Shown in pieces: positions 8,878 through 16,681 of a DNA stretch of 41,010 nucleotides (its first letter is position 1; the number at the start of each line of letters is the position of its first letter). The stretch spans positions 1-41,010 of the forward strand of contig WSZJ01000009.1 of the NCBI GenBank assembly GCA_009773755.1, read 5' to 3'. The notes below the pieces were generated by a model that ran no database searches, was not told where the DNA came from, and was given only the letters and a program-made list of their open reading frames with translations. The position numbers and the translations under genes are program-made. Origin of the DNA: Planctomycetota bacterium. Lineage in GTDB: Bacteria; Planctomycetota; MHYJ01; WSZJ01.

Positions 8878-10416
8878 TTATTTCCCGAGGGCGGCTTTCA
8901 GCGCGGCCGCGAGCTGGCGGGCCGAGGTCAGGCCGAGGTAGGCCATGAAAGCCTGCTGGCCGGAAGCGGGGTCCACGAAGGTGAGGGTCATGCGGGCGTC
9001 GAACCACCGCTTGCCGGCGGCGTCGCGGGCGTCGTAGCAGGGCTTGATCGTGATTTCGGCGTCCTTGAGTTCCGCGCCGCCGTCCTTGAGGGTGAGGTCG
9101 CCGGTGAAGACGCCGGCGCGAAGCGAGTCGTCCTCCTGGGCGCCCGCCTTCGTGTGGGCGTCGATCTGCGCCTGGAGCTGCTTCAGGAACGCGGCGGCGC
9201 TCTCCGCGCTGAACGCGGCCGTGAGCGGGGACGCGCCGTCCTTCGCTCCGAGCGAGAGCGAGGCGCCCGCGGCGGTCTTCGCCGCCTTCCACGGGGCGTC
9301 CGGCGGGAACCAGAGGGAGCCGTACTGGTCCAGCTGGCGGCCCTTCACGTCGATCGCAAGGGTCGCCGTCGGCGGCTTGAAGATCGTCGCGGCGAGGCGC
9401 CGCTGCACGCCGAAGGGGTCTCCCGCGTCGTTCGACAGCACGATCACGACGGCGTCGTCGTCGGGGAAGCGGGTGAAGTCGCAGAGGTAGCCGGCGACGG
9501 AGCCGGCGTGCGACAGGGTCGCCTGTCCGCCGGCGGAAGTCCCGACAAGGCACCCGCAGCCGTAATTGTCCATGGCGGCGGTCCGATGTTTTGTTTTCGA
9601 GGCGGCGTCGAGGATCGCGTCGCCGCGCATCGCCCTGTCGAAACGCATCAGGTCGTAGACGGTCGTGACGATCCCGCCCATGCCGCGATAGCCCCAGCTC
9701 CAGCCCCACTCGATCGCCGTGCCGACCTCCTTGTTCCCCTGCCGGCTGTCGCGGCGCACCGTAGCGCGCGCGGCGTCGAGCGACTTGTCCTGGCAGAAGC
9801 CGGTGTCCTTCATGCCGGCGGGCTTGAAGAGATTCTCGCGCAGGTACTCCTCGAACTTCTTCCCAGAGGCCTTCTCGATGATGACGCCGAGAAGCGCGTA
9901 CCCGGGATTGCAGTACTCGAACTTCGATCCGATCTTCGACGCGAGCGGCTGCTTCATCGCCAGCGCGACGAATTCGTCGGCGGTCTCGCGCGCGTGATAA
10001 CCGAGGATGGCCTCTCCTGACATTCCTGACGTGTGATTGAGCAGTTGCCGGACGGTGATCGCCTTCTTGTCGTCCGGCACTCCCTTGAAGAACTTCGTGA
10101 TCGCGTCGGACGTCGCGAGCTTCCCCTGCATCTCGAGCTTCAGGATCGCGATCGCCGTGAACATCTTGCTGGTCGAAGCGATTTCGAAAAGCGTGCGAGG
10201 CGTGATCGGAGCCTTTTTGTAGTCCGCCTCGCCGTAGCCCTTCGCGAGAAGAATCTTGCCGTCCTTCGCGACCAGCACCGCGCCCCAGAACGGCTTCGCG
10301 GGATCCGCCTGCACGGCGGCGTCGAGCGATTTCCCCAGGTCGCCGTCGACGACCATGTCGTCTTCGGCGCGCGCGCAGAGGGGCAGGGCCAGCAAGAGCA
10401 GGAGACGGAGATGCAT
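8878..10416 (-). CDS. Secreted beta-lactamase-fold serine hydrolase (class C / family S12-like)
   Basis: A 512-residue exported protein with signal peptide LRLLLLLALPLCARAEDD. It carries the three signatures of the serine beta-lactamase/penicillin-binding fold. SxxK is STSK (nucleophile Ser81, Lys84), YxN is YCN (Tyr168, Asn170), and the KTG-equivalent is HAG (His303-Gly305). LLNHTSGMSG is also typical of the group. Proteins like this are esterases, D-amino peptidases or carboxypeptidases as often as true beta-lactamases, so resistance should not be assumed. The catalytic domain occupies about residues 25-380, and the roughly 130-residue C-terminal extension has no assigned role. It heads a two-gene unit with the small secreted protein downstream. 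A long palindrome lies 21 bp upstream. Confidence 0.88.
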   Translation of the reverse strand: MHLRLLLLLALPLCARAEDDMVVDGDLGKSLDAAVQADPAKPFWGAVLVAKDGKILLAKGYGEADYKKAPITPRTLFEIASTSKMFTAIAILKLEMQGKLATSDAITKFFKGVPDDKKAITVRQLLNHTSGMSGEAILGYHARETADEFVALAMKQPLASKIGSKFEYCNPGYALLGVIIEKASGKKFEEYLRENLFKPAGMKDTGFCQDKSLDAARATVRRDSRQGNKEVGTAIEWGWSWGYRGMGGIVTTVYDLMRFDRAMRGDAILDAASKTKHRTAAMDNYGCGCLVGTSAGGQATLSHAGSVAGYLCDFTRFPDDDAVVIVLSNDAGDPFGVQRRLAATIFKPPTATLAIDVKGRQLDQYGSLWFPPDAPWKAAKTAAGASLSLGAKDGASPLTAAFSAESAAAFLKQLQAQIDAHTKAGAQEDDSLRAGVFTGDLTLKDGGAELKDAEITIKPCYDARDAAGKRWFDARMTLTFVDPASGQQAFMAYLGLTSARQLAAALKAALGK

Positions 10417-10436
10417 GGAAGGGATTGTAGCGAGTG

Positions 10437-10536
10437 CGCAGATGAAATCAGATTTCGCAGAAACGTCGGCAGATACAGCTGCTGGATCACGGGGCCGTAT
10501 CTGCCGACGTTTCTGCTGAATCTCTCCGGATCTGCG
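10437..10536. repeat. 100-bp intergenic palindrome with perfect 20-bp arms
   Basis: Perfect 20-bp inverted arms lie at 10457-10476 and 10497-10516 around a 20-nt loop. Outer arms continue with 7 of 7 matches (CGCAGAT at 10437-10443 against ATCTGCG at 10530-10536) and scattered pairs between. It fills the gap between the M48 peptidase stop (16 bp away) and the serine hydrolase start (21 bp away). No T-tract follows on the minus strand, so it is not a classic intrinsic terminator. GCAG recurs along it, hinting at a decayed short-period repeat. Confidence 0.9.
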
Positions 10537-10551
10537 TACCCGCTGTTCCTT

Positions 10552-12171
10552 TCACTTTCTGCGCGCCCGCTCCTCCATTCCCCGTATCAGCTCCAGCCTC
10601 TCCTCAATTTCCACCCTCTCCTCCGTCCCGTCCCTCCACTCCGCCCGAGCCGTCTCGTAGTGCGGCTTCGCTTCGGCCGCCCGCCCCGCTTCGAGAAGCA
10701 TGTCGGCTACCAGCAACTCCCACTTTGCATCTCCCTTCGCCGCAACCGCCGCCTTCGCAATGGCCGCTTCGCGCTCGCCTCTCTCCCATGCAATCCTCGC
10801 TTCTCCCGCCGTTTCCTCCGCTTCCAGCTTCGCCCGCTCGACCGGCGCCGCGGCGACCTGCCTGGCAGCGGTCCAGATCCCCGCGCCGCCGGCGAATGCG
10901 GCCGCGACGAGGCCGGCAAGCACCGCTTTGGAGAGGCGATGCTCGAAGCGCGCCGCGGACTCGGGGCGCAGGCCCGCTTCGAGGAGAAAATTGACGCGCT
11001 GTTCGATCGACGTGTGGGTGAAGGACCAGACTTTGCGGACGTTGCCGGCGAGCGAAGCGACTTTTTCGAGGGTGGCGATGAAGACGTTGGCGGGCACGAG
11101 GCGCGCGGCGAAGAGGTCGGCCTGGCGTTCGAAGCGGCGGTAGTAGGCGCCGAATGCGGCGGCGATGGAGGCGGCGAGGGTGGCGAGGACTGCGGTCTGG
11201 GCGAAGCCGGAATCGAGGCGTGAGAGGAAGGACTCGGCGGCGGCGCCGGCTGCGACTGCGCCCATGGCGAAGACGGCGTAGACGGCGGCGTGGCGGTGGC
11301 GGACGTGGCCGAGCTCGTGGGCGAGGACGGCGCCGAGTTCGTCGGCCGTGAGGGACTGGATCATCGCTTCAGTGAAAAACACCGCGCGGCCGCGCGAGCG
11401 GATGCCGACGACCATGGCGTTGACGGAAGCGGAGTCGGCGGCGGGCCAGATCCAGAATTCCGGAGTTGCTACTGCGGCGCGCTCGGAGAGCCGGACGAGA
11501 TCGCTTCGGAGCGGGCTGTCGGGGAAGCGGCGCGCGCGAAGAATGAGCGGCATCCACGAGGGGGACGTGAAGAGGGTGACCGCGAGGACGGCGGCGAGGA
11601 GGGCGATGCCGGTGAAGGGAATGGAGCCGAGGAGGAGGCGGATGCCGCGATTGAGGGAGAGGAGGTCGATTCCGCTGACGATGATGAAGGCGGGGATGAG
11701 GGGAAGGGCGGCGAGTCGGGCTTCGGAGGCGAGGATGGAGCGGATTGCGGGGCCATCGCCCGTCGAAGGGCGCCAGGCGCGGGCGATGCCGGCGGAGGTG
11801 GCGACGAGAAACAGGAGGTAGGGAAGGAGGGCGGCGACGAGGGAGAGGCCGGGAATGCCGGCGAGGCGCCACGTCTGGAACGCGACGCGCGGCCAGTTAA
11901 GGTTCGCGACAGCGGCGGCGAAGAGGACCACGCCGAGGAGTCGATACGCGTTTTCAGCGCGCGCGAGGCGGCGGACGCGGGTTTCTCCGTGCTCGCCGGG
12001 AGTGCGGCGGCGGACTTCGCGGCCATAGGCGGCGCCTGCGAGAGCCTGGAGCACGACGAGGGCGGCGACGCCGAGGAAAGACGCGCGCGGGTCGAAGTAC
12101 GGCGTCGCCCACTCCGGGGACCAGCAGAGGGCGAGGGAGAAGGCGGCGAGGGAAGTGAAGATGGGGAACAT
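10552..12171 (-). CDS. M48 family membrane zinc metallopeptidase with TPR-like C-terminus
   Basis: A 539-residue integral membrane protein. The N-terminal half has several hydrophobic helices (for example LGVAALVVLQALAGAAYG, LLGVVLFAAAVANL, IPGLSLVAALLPYLLFLVA). The catalytic site is HELGH near residue 285 within VLAHELGHVRHRHA, with the third-ligand region FERQADLFA near 350 and the family block FTHTSIEQRVNFL. This is the M48 (Ste24/HtpX) plan, with the active site on the cytoplasmic membrane. A further hydrophobic stretch (AVLAGLVAAAFAGGAGIWTA) leads to a TPR-like helical tail from about 440. I chose ATG 12171. The 19 extra residues of the longer frame are translated repeat DNA (12189-12211) and not protein-like. 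No Shine-Dalgarno sequence is seen. Confidence 0.85.
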   Translation of the reverse strand: MFPIFTSLAAFSLALCWSPEWATPYFDPRASFLGVAALVVLQALAGAAYGREVRRRTPGEHGETRVRRLARAENAYRLLGVVLFAAAVANLNWPRVAFQTWRLAGIPGLSLVAALLPYLLFLVATSAGIARAWRPSTGDGPAIRSILASEARLAALPLIPAFIIVSGIDLLSLNRGIRLLLGSIPFTGIALLAAVLAVTLFTSPSWMPLILRARRFPDSPLRSDLVRLSERAAVATPEFWIWPAADSASVNAMVVGIRSRGRAVFFTEAMIQSLTADELGAVLAHELGHVRHRHAAVYAVFAMGAVAAGAAAESFLSRLDSGFAQTAVLATLAASIAAAFGAYYRRFERQADLFAARLVPANVFIATLEKVASLAGNVRKVWSFTHTSIEQRVNFLLEAGLRPESAARFEHRLSKAVLAGLVAAAFAGGAGIWTAARQVAAAPVERAKLEAEETAGEARIAWERGEREAAIAKAAVAAKGDAKWELLVADMLLEAGRAAEAKPHYETARAEWRDGTEERVEIEERLELIRGMEERARRK

Positions 12172-12188
12172 CGGTGAGTGGGGGAAGA

Positions 12189-12277
12189 CAGTGGGTAGTG
12201 GGTAGTAGGTAGGAGGTAGAAACGACACTCTAACTTGGAGTTCTTCCTACTCACTACCTACTACCCACTACCCACTG
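12189..12277. repeat. Palindromic heptamer repeat (GTGGGTA family) overlapping the larE stop
   Basis: Perfect 23-bp inverted arms lie at 12189-12211 and 12255-12277, with a 43-nt loop that can pair partly. Each arm is a period-7 array: GTGGGTA, GTGGGTA, GTAGGTA, GGAGGTA. The right arm supplies the stop codon (12261-12263) and the last residues VGSG of the larE product. The left arm ends 18 bp before the M48 start. A related half-copy lies at 29603-29625. Confidence 0.92.
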
Positions 12278-13070
12278 GCCTCCCAATCACCCGGTTCATT
12301 CCGCCGCTCACCAGCCCCTCAAGGTCCACCGACACCCACGCATACCCGACCCCTCGCAACCCCGCCGCGATCGCCTCCCGCAACTCGAAGACCTTCGCCA
12401 GCTCCGCCTGTTTCACCTCGATCCGCGCCACCGCGTCGTGATGCCGCACGCGAAACTCCCGGAACCCCAGGCTGCGCAGAAACGCCTCCGCTTCCCCGAC
12501 CTGCTTCAGCTTCTCCGGAGTAATTGCCGTTCCGTAGGGGAAGCGGCTCGACAGGCACGGCGCCGAGGGCTTGTCCCAGTTCGGAAGTCCCAGCTCGCGC
12601 GCCGCAGCGCGCACGTCCTCCTTGCTGAACTCCGCTTCCTTCAGCGGACTCCGAACGCCGCGCTCGGTCGCCGCGGCGGAACCGGGGCGCCAGTCGCCGA
12701 CATCGTCCGTGTTCTGGCCGTCGAGGATCTCCGCCACGCCTTCCTTCTCCGCGATCCCGCGCAGCATCTCGTAGAGCTCGCTCTTGCAGAACCAGCACCG
12801 GTTCGGCGGGTTCTTCGCATAGTCCCCGCGCTCCAGCTCGTGCGTGCGGATCTTGCGAAGCGGAAACCCGCCCGCCCGCGCGGCGTCCTCGGCCCACTTT
12901 TCCTCGTCCGGCGCGAGGCTCTCGCTCACCGCCAGCACCGCCTGCGACCGCTTCCCCAGCTCCGCGTGCGCCACCGCCGCGACCAGCGTGGAGTCCACGC
13001 CGCCCGAATACGCGACGAGCGCCGAGGGCGCGCGCCGGATTACTTCGCGGAGTCGCTCGAGCTTTTGCAT
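12261..13070 (-). CDS. larE: ATP-dependent sacrificial sulfur transferase LarE
   Basis: A 269-residue PP-loop ATP pyrophosphatase. LarE adenylates pyridinium dicarboxylate mononucleotide and donates sulfur from its own cysteine during synthesis of the nickel-pincer cofactor. The PP-loop is YSGGVDSTL (residues 21-29). PCLSSRFPYG (171-180) holds Cys172, which corresponds by motif to the sacrificial cysteine of the characterised enzyme. NRCWFCKSELY (90-100) gives two more cysteines, reminiscent of the multi-cysteine LarE variants. No larB, larC or lactate racemase gene is in the window, so the target is unknown. ATG 13070 was chosen because the longer frame adds a non-conserved Pro/Arg leader. 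It overlaps the upstream gene by 31 bp. The last residues VGSG and the stop come from a palindromic repeat. Confidence 0.88.
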   Translation of the reverse strand: MQKLERLREVIRRAPSALVAYSGGVDSTLVAAVAHAELGKRSQAVLAVSESLAPDEEKWAEDAARAGGFPLRKIRTHELERGDYAKNPPNRCWFCKSELYEMLRGIAEKEGVAEILDGQNTDDVGDWRPGSAAATERGVRSPLKEAEFSKEDVRAAARELGLPNWDKPSAPCLSSRFPYGTAITPEKLKQVGEAEAFLRSLGFREFRVRHHDAVARIEVKQAELAKVFELREAIAAGLRGVGYAWVSVDLEGLVSGGMNRVIGRPVGSG

Positions 13071-13768
13071 GCGTCCTTGCGGCGCGAAGCGCCCGCGCCG
13101 ATCACGATGGAGGCGATGGCAAGGCCGCCCGTCAGGCCCATGAGAATCGGGAGGACCGGGCTTGCTTTCGCAGGTTGGGAAAGGGTCCACGTTTTCGCGA
13201 CCAGATACGGCGCCGCCTTCACGTCTCCCCGCTGGTTCGGATAGGTTGCGATTTTCCAGAACGCCCCGTCGAAGACGATCCTCCCGTGCGCCGCCGGTTG
13301 CGGCCCCGGCTCGAGAAACGTCACCGCCACTGTCTTCCCGCTCACGGGATCCATGACCGTCGCTTCACAGGACTTCGACACCTCCGGCGGCGCTTCCCCG
13401 GGCGCCAGCGGCACCGGTTCCACCGCCAGCCGGCGCACTTCGCCGAGAATCACGCCTTCCCACCTGACGACTTTCCCGCGCAATTCCGCGGGCCTATCCA
13501 TCATGTCGCCGTACCCCAGCTTCTCCGGCGCTGGCAAGCCGGCTGAAGCGCGCTTCAGCAATTCTCCGTAGAACTCGCTCTGCACAGCCGGCGTGCGGTC
13601 GTGCTCCGATGCGATCGTGACGGGAGAAGCGTCGTCCGCCCATGCGGTCATGTTGAACTGAACCTTGAGCGCGACGAGCATGAGCGCGCCCCACGCGGTG
13701 ACCGTGACGAGGACGTGCGCGCGGATACGGGCGAATTCCGGCGAGTTGATATAGGTCGTGCGGCGCAT
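13040..13768 (-). CDS. Small membrane protein with two predicted transmembrane helices, function unknown
   Basis: A 242-residue protein with a hydrophobic segment near residues 18-38 (HVLVTVTAWGALMLVALKVQF) and another near the C-terminus (VLPILMGLTGGLAIASIVIG) followed by a short basic tail. The central 160 residues would be soluble and probably outside the cytoplasm. They look beta-rich (ELRGKVVRWEGVILGEVRRL, TVAVTFLEPGP, GRIVFDGAFWKIATYPNQ), which is reminiscent of an OB-like fold, but I cannot assign a family. ATG 13768 was preferred to 13810 because the extra 14 residues are unlike a membrane-protein N-terminus. It overlaps larE by 31 bp, implying one transcript. The gene diverges from the metallopeptidase array. 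Confidence 0.65.
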   Translation of the reverse strand: MRRTTYINSPEFARIRAHVLVTVTAWGALMLVALKVQFNMTAWADDASPVTIASEHDRTPAVQSEFYGELLKRASAGLPAPEKLGYGDMMDRPAELRGKVVRWEGVILGEVRRLAVEPVPLAPGEAPPEVSKSCEATVMDPVSGKTVAVTFLEPGPQPAAHGRIVFDGAFWKIATYPNQRGDVKAAPYLVAKTWTLSQPAKASPVLPILMGLTGGLAIASIVIGAGASRRKDACKSSSDSAK

Positions 13769-13846
13769 GAAGGAAGTTGTAGCACGTCCGTCGGAGTGCG
13801 GAACGCCCATTTAGAGCCAGGAGGATGGCCGGAATAATGGTTTCCG

Positions 13847-13901
13847 CCACAGAGCGACACAGTGGCTTGTCTTATGGTGCTTTTCTCTGCGATCTCTGTG
13901 G
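13847..13901. repeat. Decayed CACAGAG-type palindromic repeat
   Basis: CCACAGAG (13847-13854) faces CTCTGTGG (13894-13901) and the pairing continues inward with bulges. The wording matches the CACAGAG units of the much better preserved 141-bp element at 17970-18110, so this is probably a degenerate copy of the same family. It sits in the divergent gap between the membrane protein and the first metallopeptidase paralog. The rest of that gap (13902-14010) holds an ATTCCTCC/GGAGGAAAT-type small inverted repeat and the ribosome binding site of the next gene. Confidence 0.65.
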
Positions 13902-14010
13902 TTAGGCCACCTTTCGCGCGAAATCCCCGCAAATCGGGAAATTCCTCCAGGAGGAAATCCGCACTCGGTCGCGTATCTTCTTCCATCAGCGTGTCCTACA
14001 AGGAGTACCT

Positions 14011-15339
14011 ATGAGGTTCCTGTCCTGCCTGCTCGCCTCCGCTCTCGCCGCTTTCGCCGACGACGCGGCTACGCTCAAGTGGATCTCGGAGGAGCACGGC
14101 AAGCTCCTCATGGCGGCGCGCAACGACGGCCTCATGGAAGAGGCTTACGGCGAGGTTTCCATGGAAATGCGGGCAAGTGTCTGGGCGAGCCCGAAAACGA
14201 AATCTGCGTCGGGCGCCGGCCGCATCTGGATCACGCATTGGGACGACACGCTTCACCGGAAGTACCTGGCGTTCGCGGAGAAGCGGAAGAAGATGCGCAC
14301 GGCGGCGGCGGCGAAGTTCGTCGCGATCGGCAACGAGGTGAAGGCGGCCGGAGACGCGGAGAAGGCGGCGCTCGCGTGGCGCATGGCGCTGAGGTACGAC
14401 GCCGCTTCGAGGGAAGCACACGAGCGGCTTGGGGAAGTCCTGGTCGACAAGCAGGGGTGGTATCCGAAGGAAGAGGCGGAGAAGCGCAAGAAGGGACTGC
14501 TGCCCGTCGGGAACGACTGGGTGCCGGCGAAGGAAGCCGCGGCGCGGCATTTGAAATGGGCGGAGCCGTGGGTGGTGGCGGGGGAGCATTTCGAGGTCTC
14601 GTCGAACCACTCGCTGGACGGGGCGAACAACGTGCTGGCGCGGGCGGAGGAGATGTACCACGCGCTGACACGCGAACTGAGCGAGCCGGGCGCGGCGCCG
14701 GCGGCGCCGGAAACGGGCGGCCTGATGAAAATCTACTACTTCGCTTCGCGCGCCGACCTCGACGAGCACGACCGCACGGCCCACGGCGACCGGCCGGGGC
14801 TCAAGACGGCGCCGGGGTTTTTCAGCAACGAGGACAAGATCAGCCACTTCTTCCCGCTTCCGACGAACGCCCTGAACTCGCTCGAGGACGTCGTGCGGCA
14901 CGAAGGCGCGCACCAGGTCGCGTACTGGATCTGGACCGCGGCAGGAGCGCCTCCGACCCTCCCGCACTTCTGGGCCTGGGAGGGATTCGCGACGTACTTC
15001 GAGTCGGTGGAATTGAAAGACGGCAAGGTTCTCGTCGGCAGTCCGGATCACCTTCGCGTCAGGCAGTTCCGGACGGACTTCGCTTCGGGAAAGCATGTGC
15101 CGCTGGCGGAATTCGTGACGCTCGACCAGCGCGGCGTCTCCGGCAAGTACCCGCAGTGCGCGGCCCTCGCGAACTTCTTCATGAACGCGGGCGACGGGAA
15201 GCACCGTGAGAAATTTGTGGCGTACCTCAAGGTGGTTCACGAGGCGCAAGCCAGGGCCGACACGTTTGAAAGCGCGTTCGGGAAGAAGCCGGCAGATTTT
15301 CAGGCAGAATGGGAAGCGTGGGTGAGAGGCCTCAAGTGA
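14011..15339 (+). CDS. Secreted DUF1570-like putative zinc metallopeptidase, paralog 1
   Basis: A 442-residue exported protein, first of five tandem paralogs. The signal peptide is FLSCLLASALAAFADDAA. Residues about 25-200 are helical and TPR-like. A shared block follows (WLP/VPAKEAAARHLKWAEPW and EHFEVSSNHSLD), then the peptidase-like region. That region holds HEGAH (His297, Glu298, His301) and, 22 residues later, Glu324 in FWAWEGF, a gluzincin-type HExxH...E zinc site. The product should act outside the cytoplasmic membrane on an unknown protein substrate. Shine-Dalgarno AAGGAG sits 6-7 nt before ATG 14011. The next paralog starts 19 bp after the stop. Assignment to DUF1570 is by layout and motif, not by search. 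Confidence 0.8.
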   Translation: MRFLSCLLASALAAFADDAATLKWISEEHGKLLMAARNDGLMEEAYGEVSMEMRASVWASPKTKSASGAGRIWITHWDDTLHRKYLAFAEKRKKMRTAAAAKFVAIGNEVKAAGDAEKAALAWRMALRYDAASREAHERLGEVLVDKQGWYPKEEAEKRKKGLLPVGNDWVPAKEAAARHLKWAEPWVVAGEHFEVSSNHSLDGANNVLARAEEMYHALTRELSEPGAAPAAPETGGLMKIYYFASRADLDEHDRTAHGDRPGLKTAPGFFSNEDKISHFFPLPTNALNSLEDVVRHEGAHQVAYWIWTAAGAPPTLPHFWAWEGFATYFESVELKDGKVLVGSPDHLRVRQFRTDFASGKHVPLAEFVTLDQRGVSGKYPQCAALANFFMNAGDGKHREKFVAYLKVVHEAQARADTFESAFGKKPADFQAEWEAWVRGLK

Positions 15340-15358
15340 GTTTCTTCGGGGAATTGCG

Positions 15359-16681
15359 ATGAAAACGTGCGCCTGGTTGCTGGCCGCCGCGGTGGTGGCC
15401 GCCGCCGATGAAGCGGCGACGATGCAGTGGCTGGCGGAAGAGCACACCAAGCTCGGAGTGGCCGCGAAGAAGGACGGGCTGGCCGAGGAGGCCGTCGCGG
15501 CATTCACGATGGCGCTGCGGGCCGTGCCGGACTTCGTGGAAGCGGACCGCGGTCTCAAGGCGGGCCGGCGGCCGTGGGTGCTGAAGTGGGACGACGCGAC
15601 GCACGCGAAGTTCCTCGCATACGAAAAGGGCCGTCGGGTCGTCGCGAAACAGGCCGCGGAGAGACTGGTCAGTCTGGGCGACGAGCGAAAGGCGGCCGGG
15701 AGCGCGAAGCGGGCTGAGGCGGCCTGGCGGTGGGCGCTGGAAATCGACCCCGCCTGCCCCGCGGCGCACGAGCGGCTGGGCGAAGGGCTGCTCGAGGAGG
15801 AAGGCATCTGGTACCGGAAGGAAGAAGTCGAGAAGCGCAAGCAGGGGCTGCTCCCGGTCGGCGCCGAGTGGCTTCCGGCGAAGGAAGCGGAAGCGCGGCA
15901 CTCCAAATGGGCGGAGGCGTGGGTCGAAAAGAGCGCGCACTTCGAGCTGACCTCCAACCTGTCCCTCGAAAACACGCGCAAGGTGCTCGCGCGGGCCGAG
16001 GAGCTCTACCACGTGCTGATGCGCGAACTGAACACGATGATCGAGCCGCCGAGAACCGACGGCCTGATGAAGCTCTCCTGTTTCGCGTTGCGCGAGGACC
16101 TCGACGCGCACATCAAGGTTGCGCATGGCGGCCGGGACGATCTGAAGACGCTCGCCGGCTTCTTCAGCAGCGAGGACAAGATGTCGCACTTCCTCCCCAT
16201 CCCCAACACCGCGACAGGCGGCCTCGACGACAACGTGCGGCGCGAAGTGGCGCACCAGATCCTGTCGAATGTCTGGAAGTCGAAAGGGAGCCCGGAGGCG
16301 CACGTGGGCTACTGGGCGTGGGTGGGACTTGCGCTGTTTTTCGAAGCCGTGGAAGCGCGCGACGGAAAGTTGCTGGTCGGAAGCCCCGACCACGTGCGCG
16401 TCCTGCAGTTCCGGCAGGATTTTCCGATCGGGAAACACGTGAAGCTCGAAAAATTCACGAATTTCGTCGTGCGGGACATCGTCGACAGACCCGCGCAGTG
16501 CGCCGCGCTCGCGAACTACTTCATGATGTCCGGCCGCGGAAGATTTCGCGACCAGTTCATCGCCTACGCGAAGATCGTTCACGAAGGAACAGCCGAATTC
16601 ACGACGTTCCAGCAGTGCTTCCACAAGGAAGCCAGGGAACTCCAGGCAGAGTGGGAGGCCTGGGTCGACGGCCTGAAATGA
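15359..16681 (+). CDS. Secreted metallopeptidase-like protein, paralog 2, predicted catalytically dead
   Basis: A 440-residue exported protein (signal peptide AWLLAAAVVAAADEAAT), closest by eye to paralog 1. It keeps the whole family layout, including WLPAKEAEARHSKWAEAW, HFELTSNLSLE and the conserved C-terminus ELQAEWEAWVDGLK. Two of the three expected zinc ligands are replaced. The HExxH site reads REVAH (Arg295 in place of the first His; codon CGC where paralog 1 has CAC), and the WAWEG glutamate is Val322 (codon GTG against GAG). The frame is intact over its full length, so this is a pseudoenzyme rather than a decaying gene. Its TGA overlaps the ATG of paralog 3 (ATGA), so it is translated with its neighbours and could regulate or scaffold them. 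Confidence 0.82.
   Translation: MKTCAWLLAAAVVAAADEAATMQWLAEEHTKLGVAAKKDGLAEEAVAAFTMALRAVPDFVEADRGLKAGRRPWVLKWDDATHAKFLAYEKGRRVVAKQAAERLVSLGDERKAAGSAKRAEAAWRWALEIDPACPAAHERLGEGLLEEEGIWYRKEEVEKRKQGLLPVGAEWLPAKEAEARHSKWAEAWVEKSAHFELTSNLSLENTRKVLARAEELYHVLMRELNTMIEPPRTDGLMKLSCFALREDLDAHIKVAHGGRDDLKTLAGFFSSEDKMSHFLPIPNTATGGLDDNVRREVAHQILSNVWKSKGSPEAHVGYWAWVGLALFFEAVEARDGKLLVGSPDHVRVLQFRQDFPIGKHVKLEKFTNFVVRDIVDRPAQCAALANYFMMSGRGRFRDQFIAYAKIVHEGTAEFTTFQQCFHKEARELQAEWEAWVDGLK

Noticed and set aside
8878-10416. An antibiotic-resistance beta-lactamase
   Set aside because: The motifs show the fold only. The long C-terminal extension and operon context suggest a housekeeping hydrolase, and the sequence gives no proof of beta-lactam hydrolysis.
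12172-12228. Extended N-terminus of the M48 peptidase
   Set aside because: The extra residues are translated heptamer-repeat DNA and precede a good membrane-protein start.
13996-16624. Long minus-strand frames opposite paralogs 1 and 2
   Set aside because: They are shadows of the metallopeptidase genes and encode no domain. Their apparent similarity to each other only mirrors the similarity of the paralogs.
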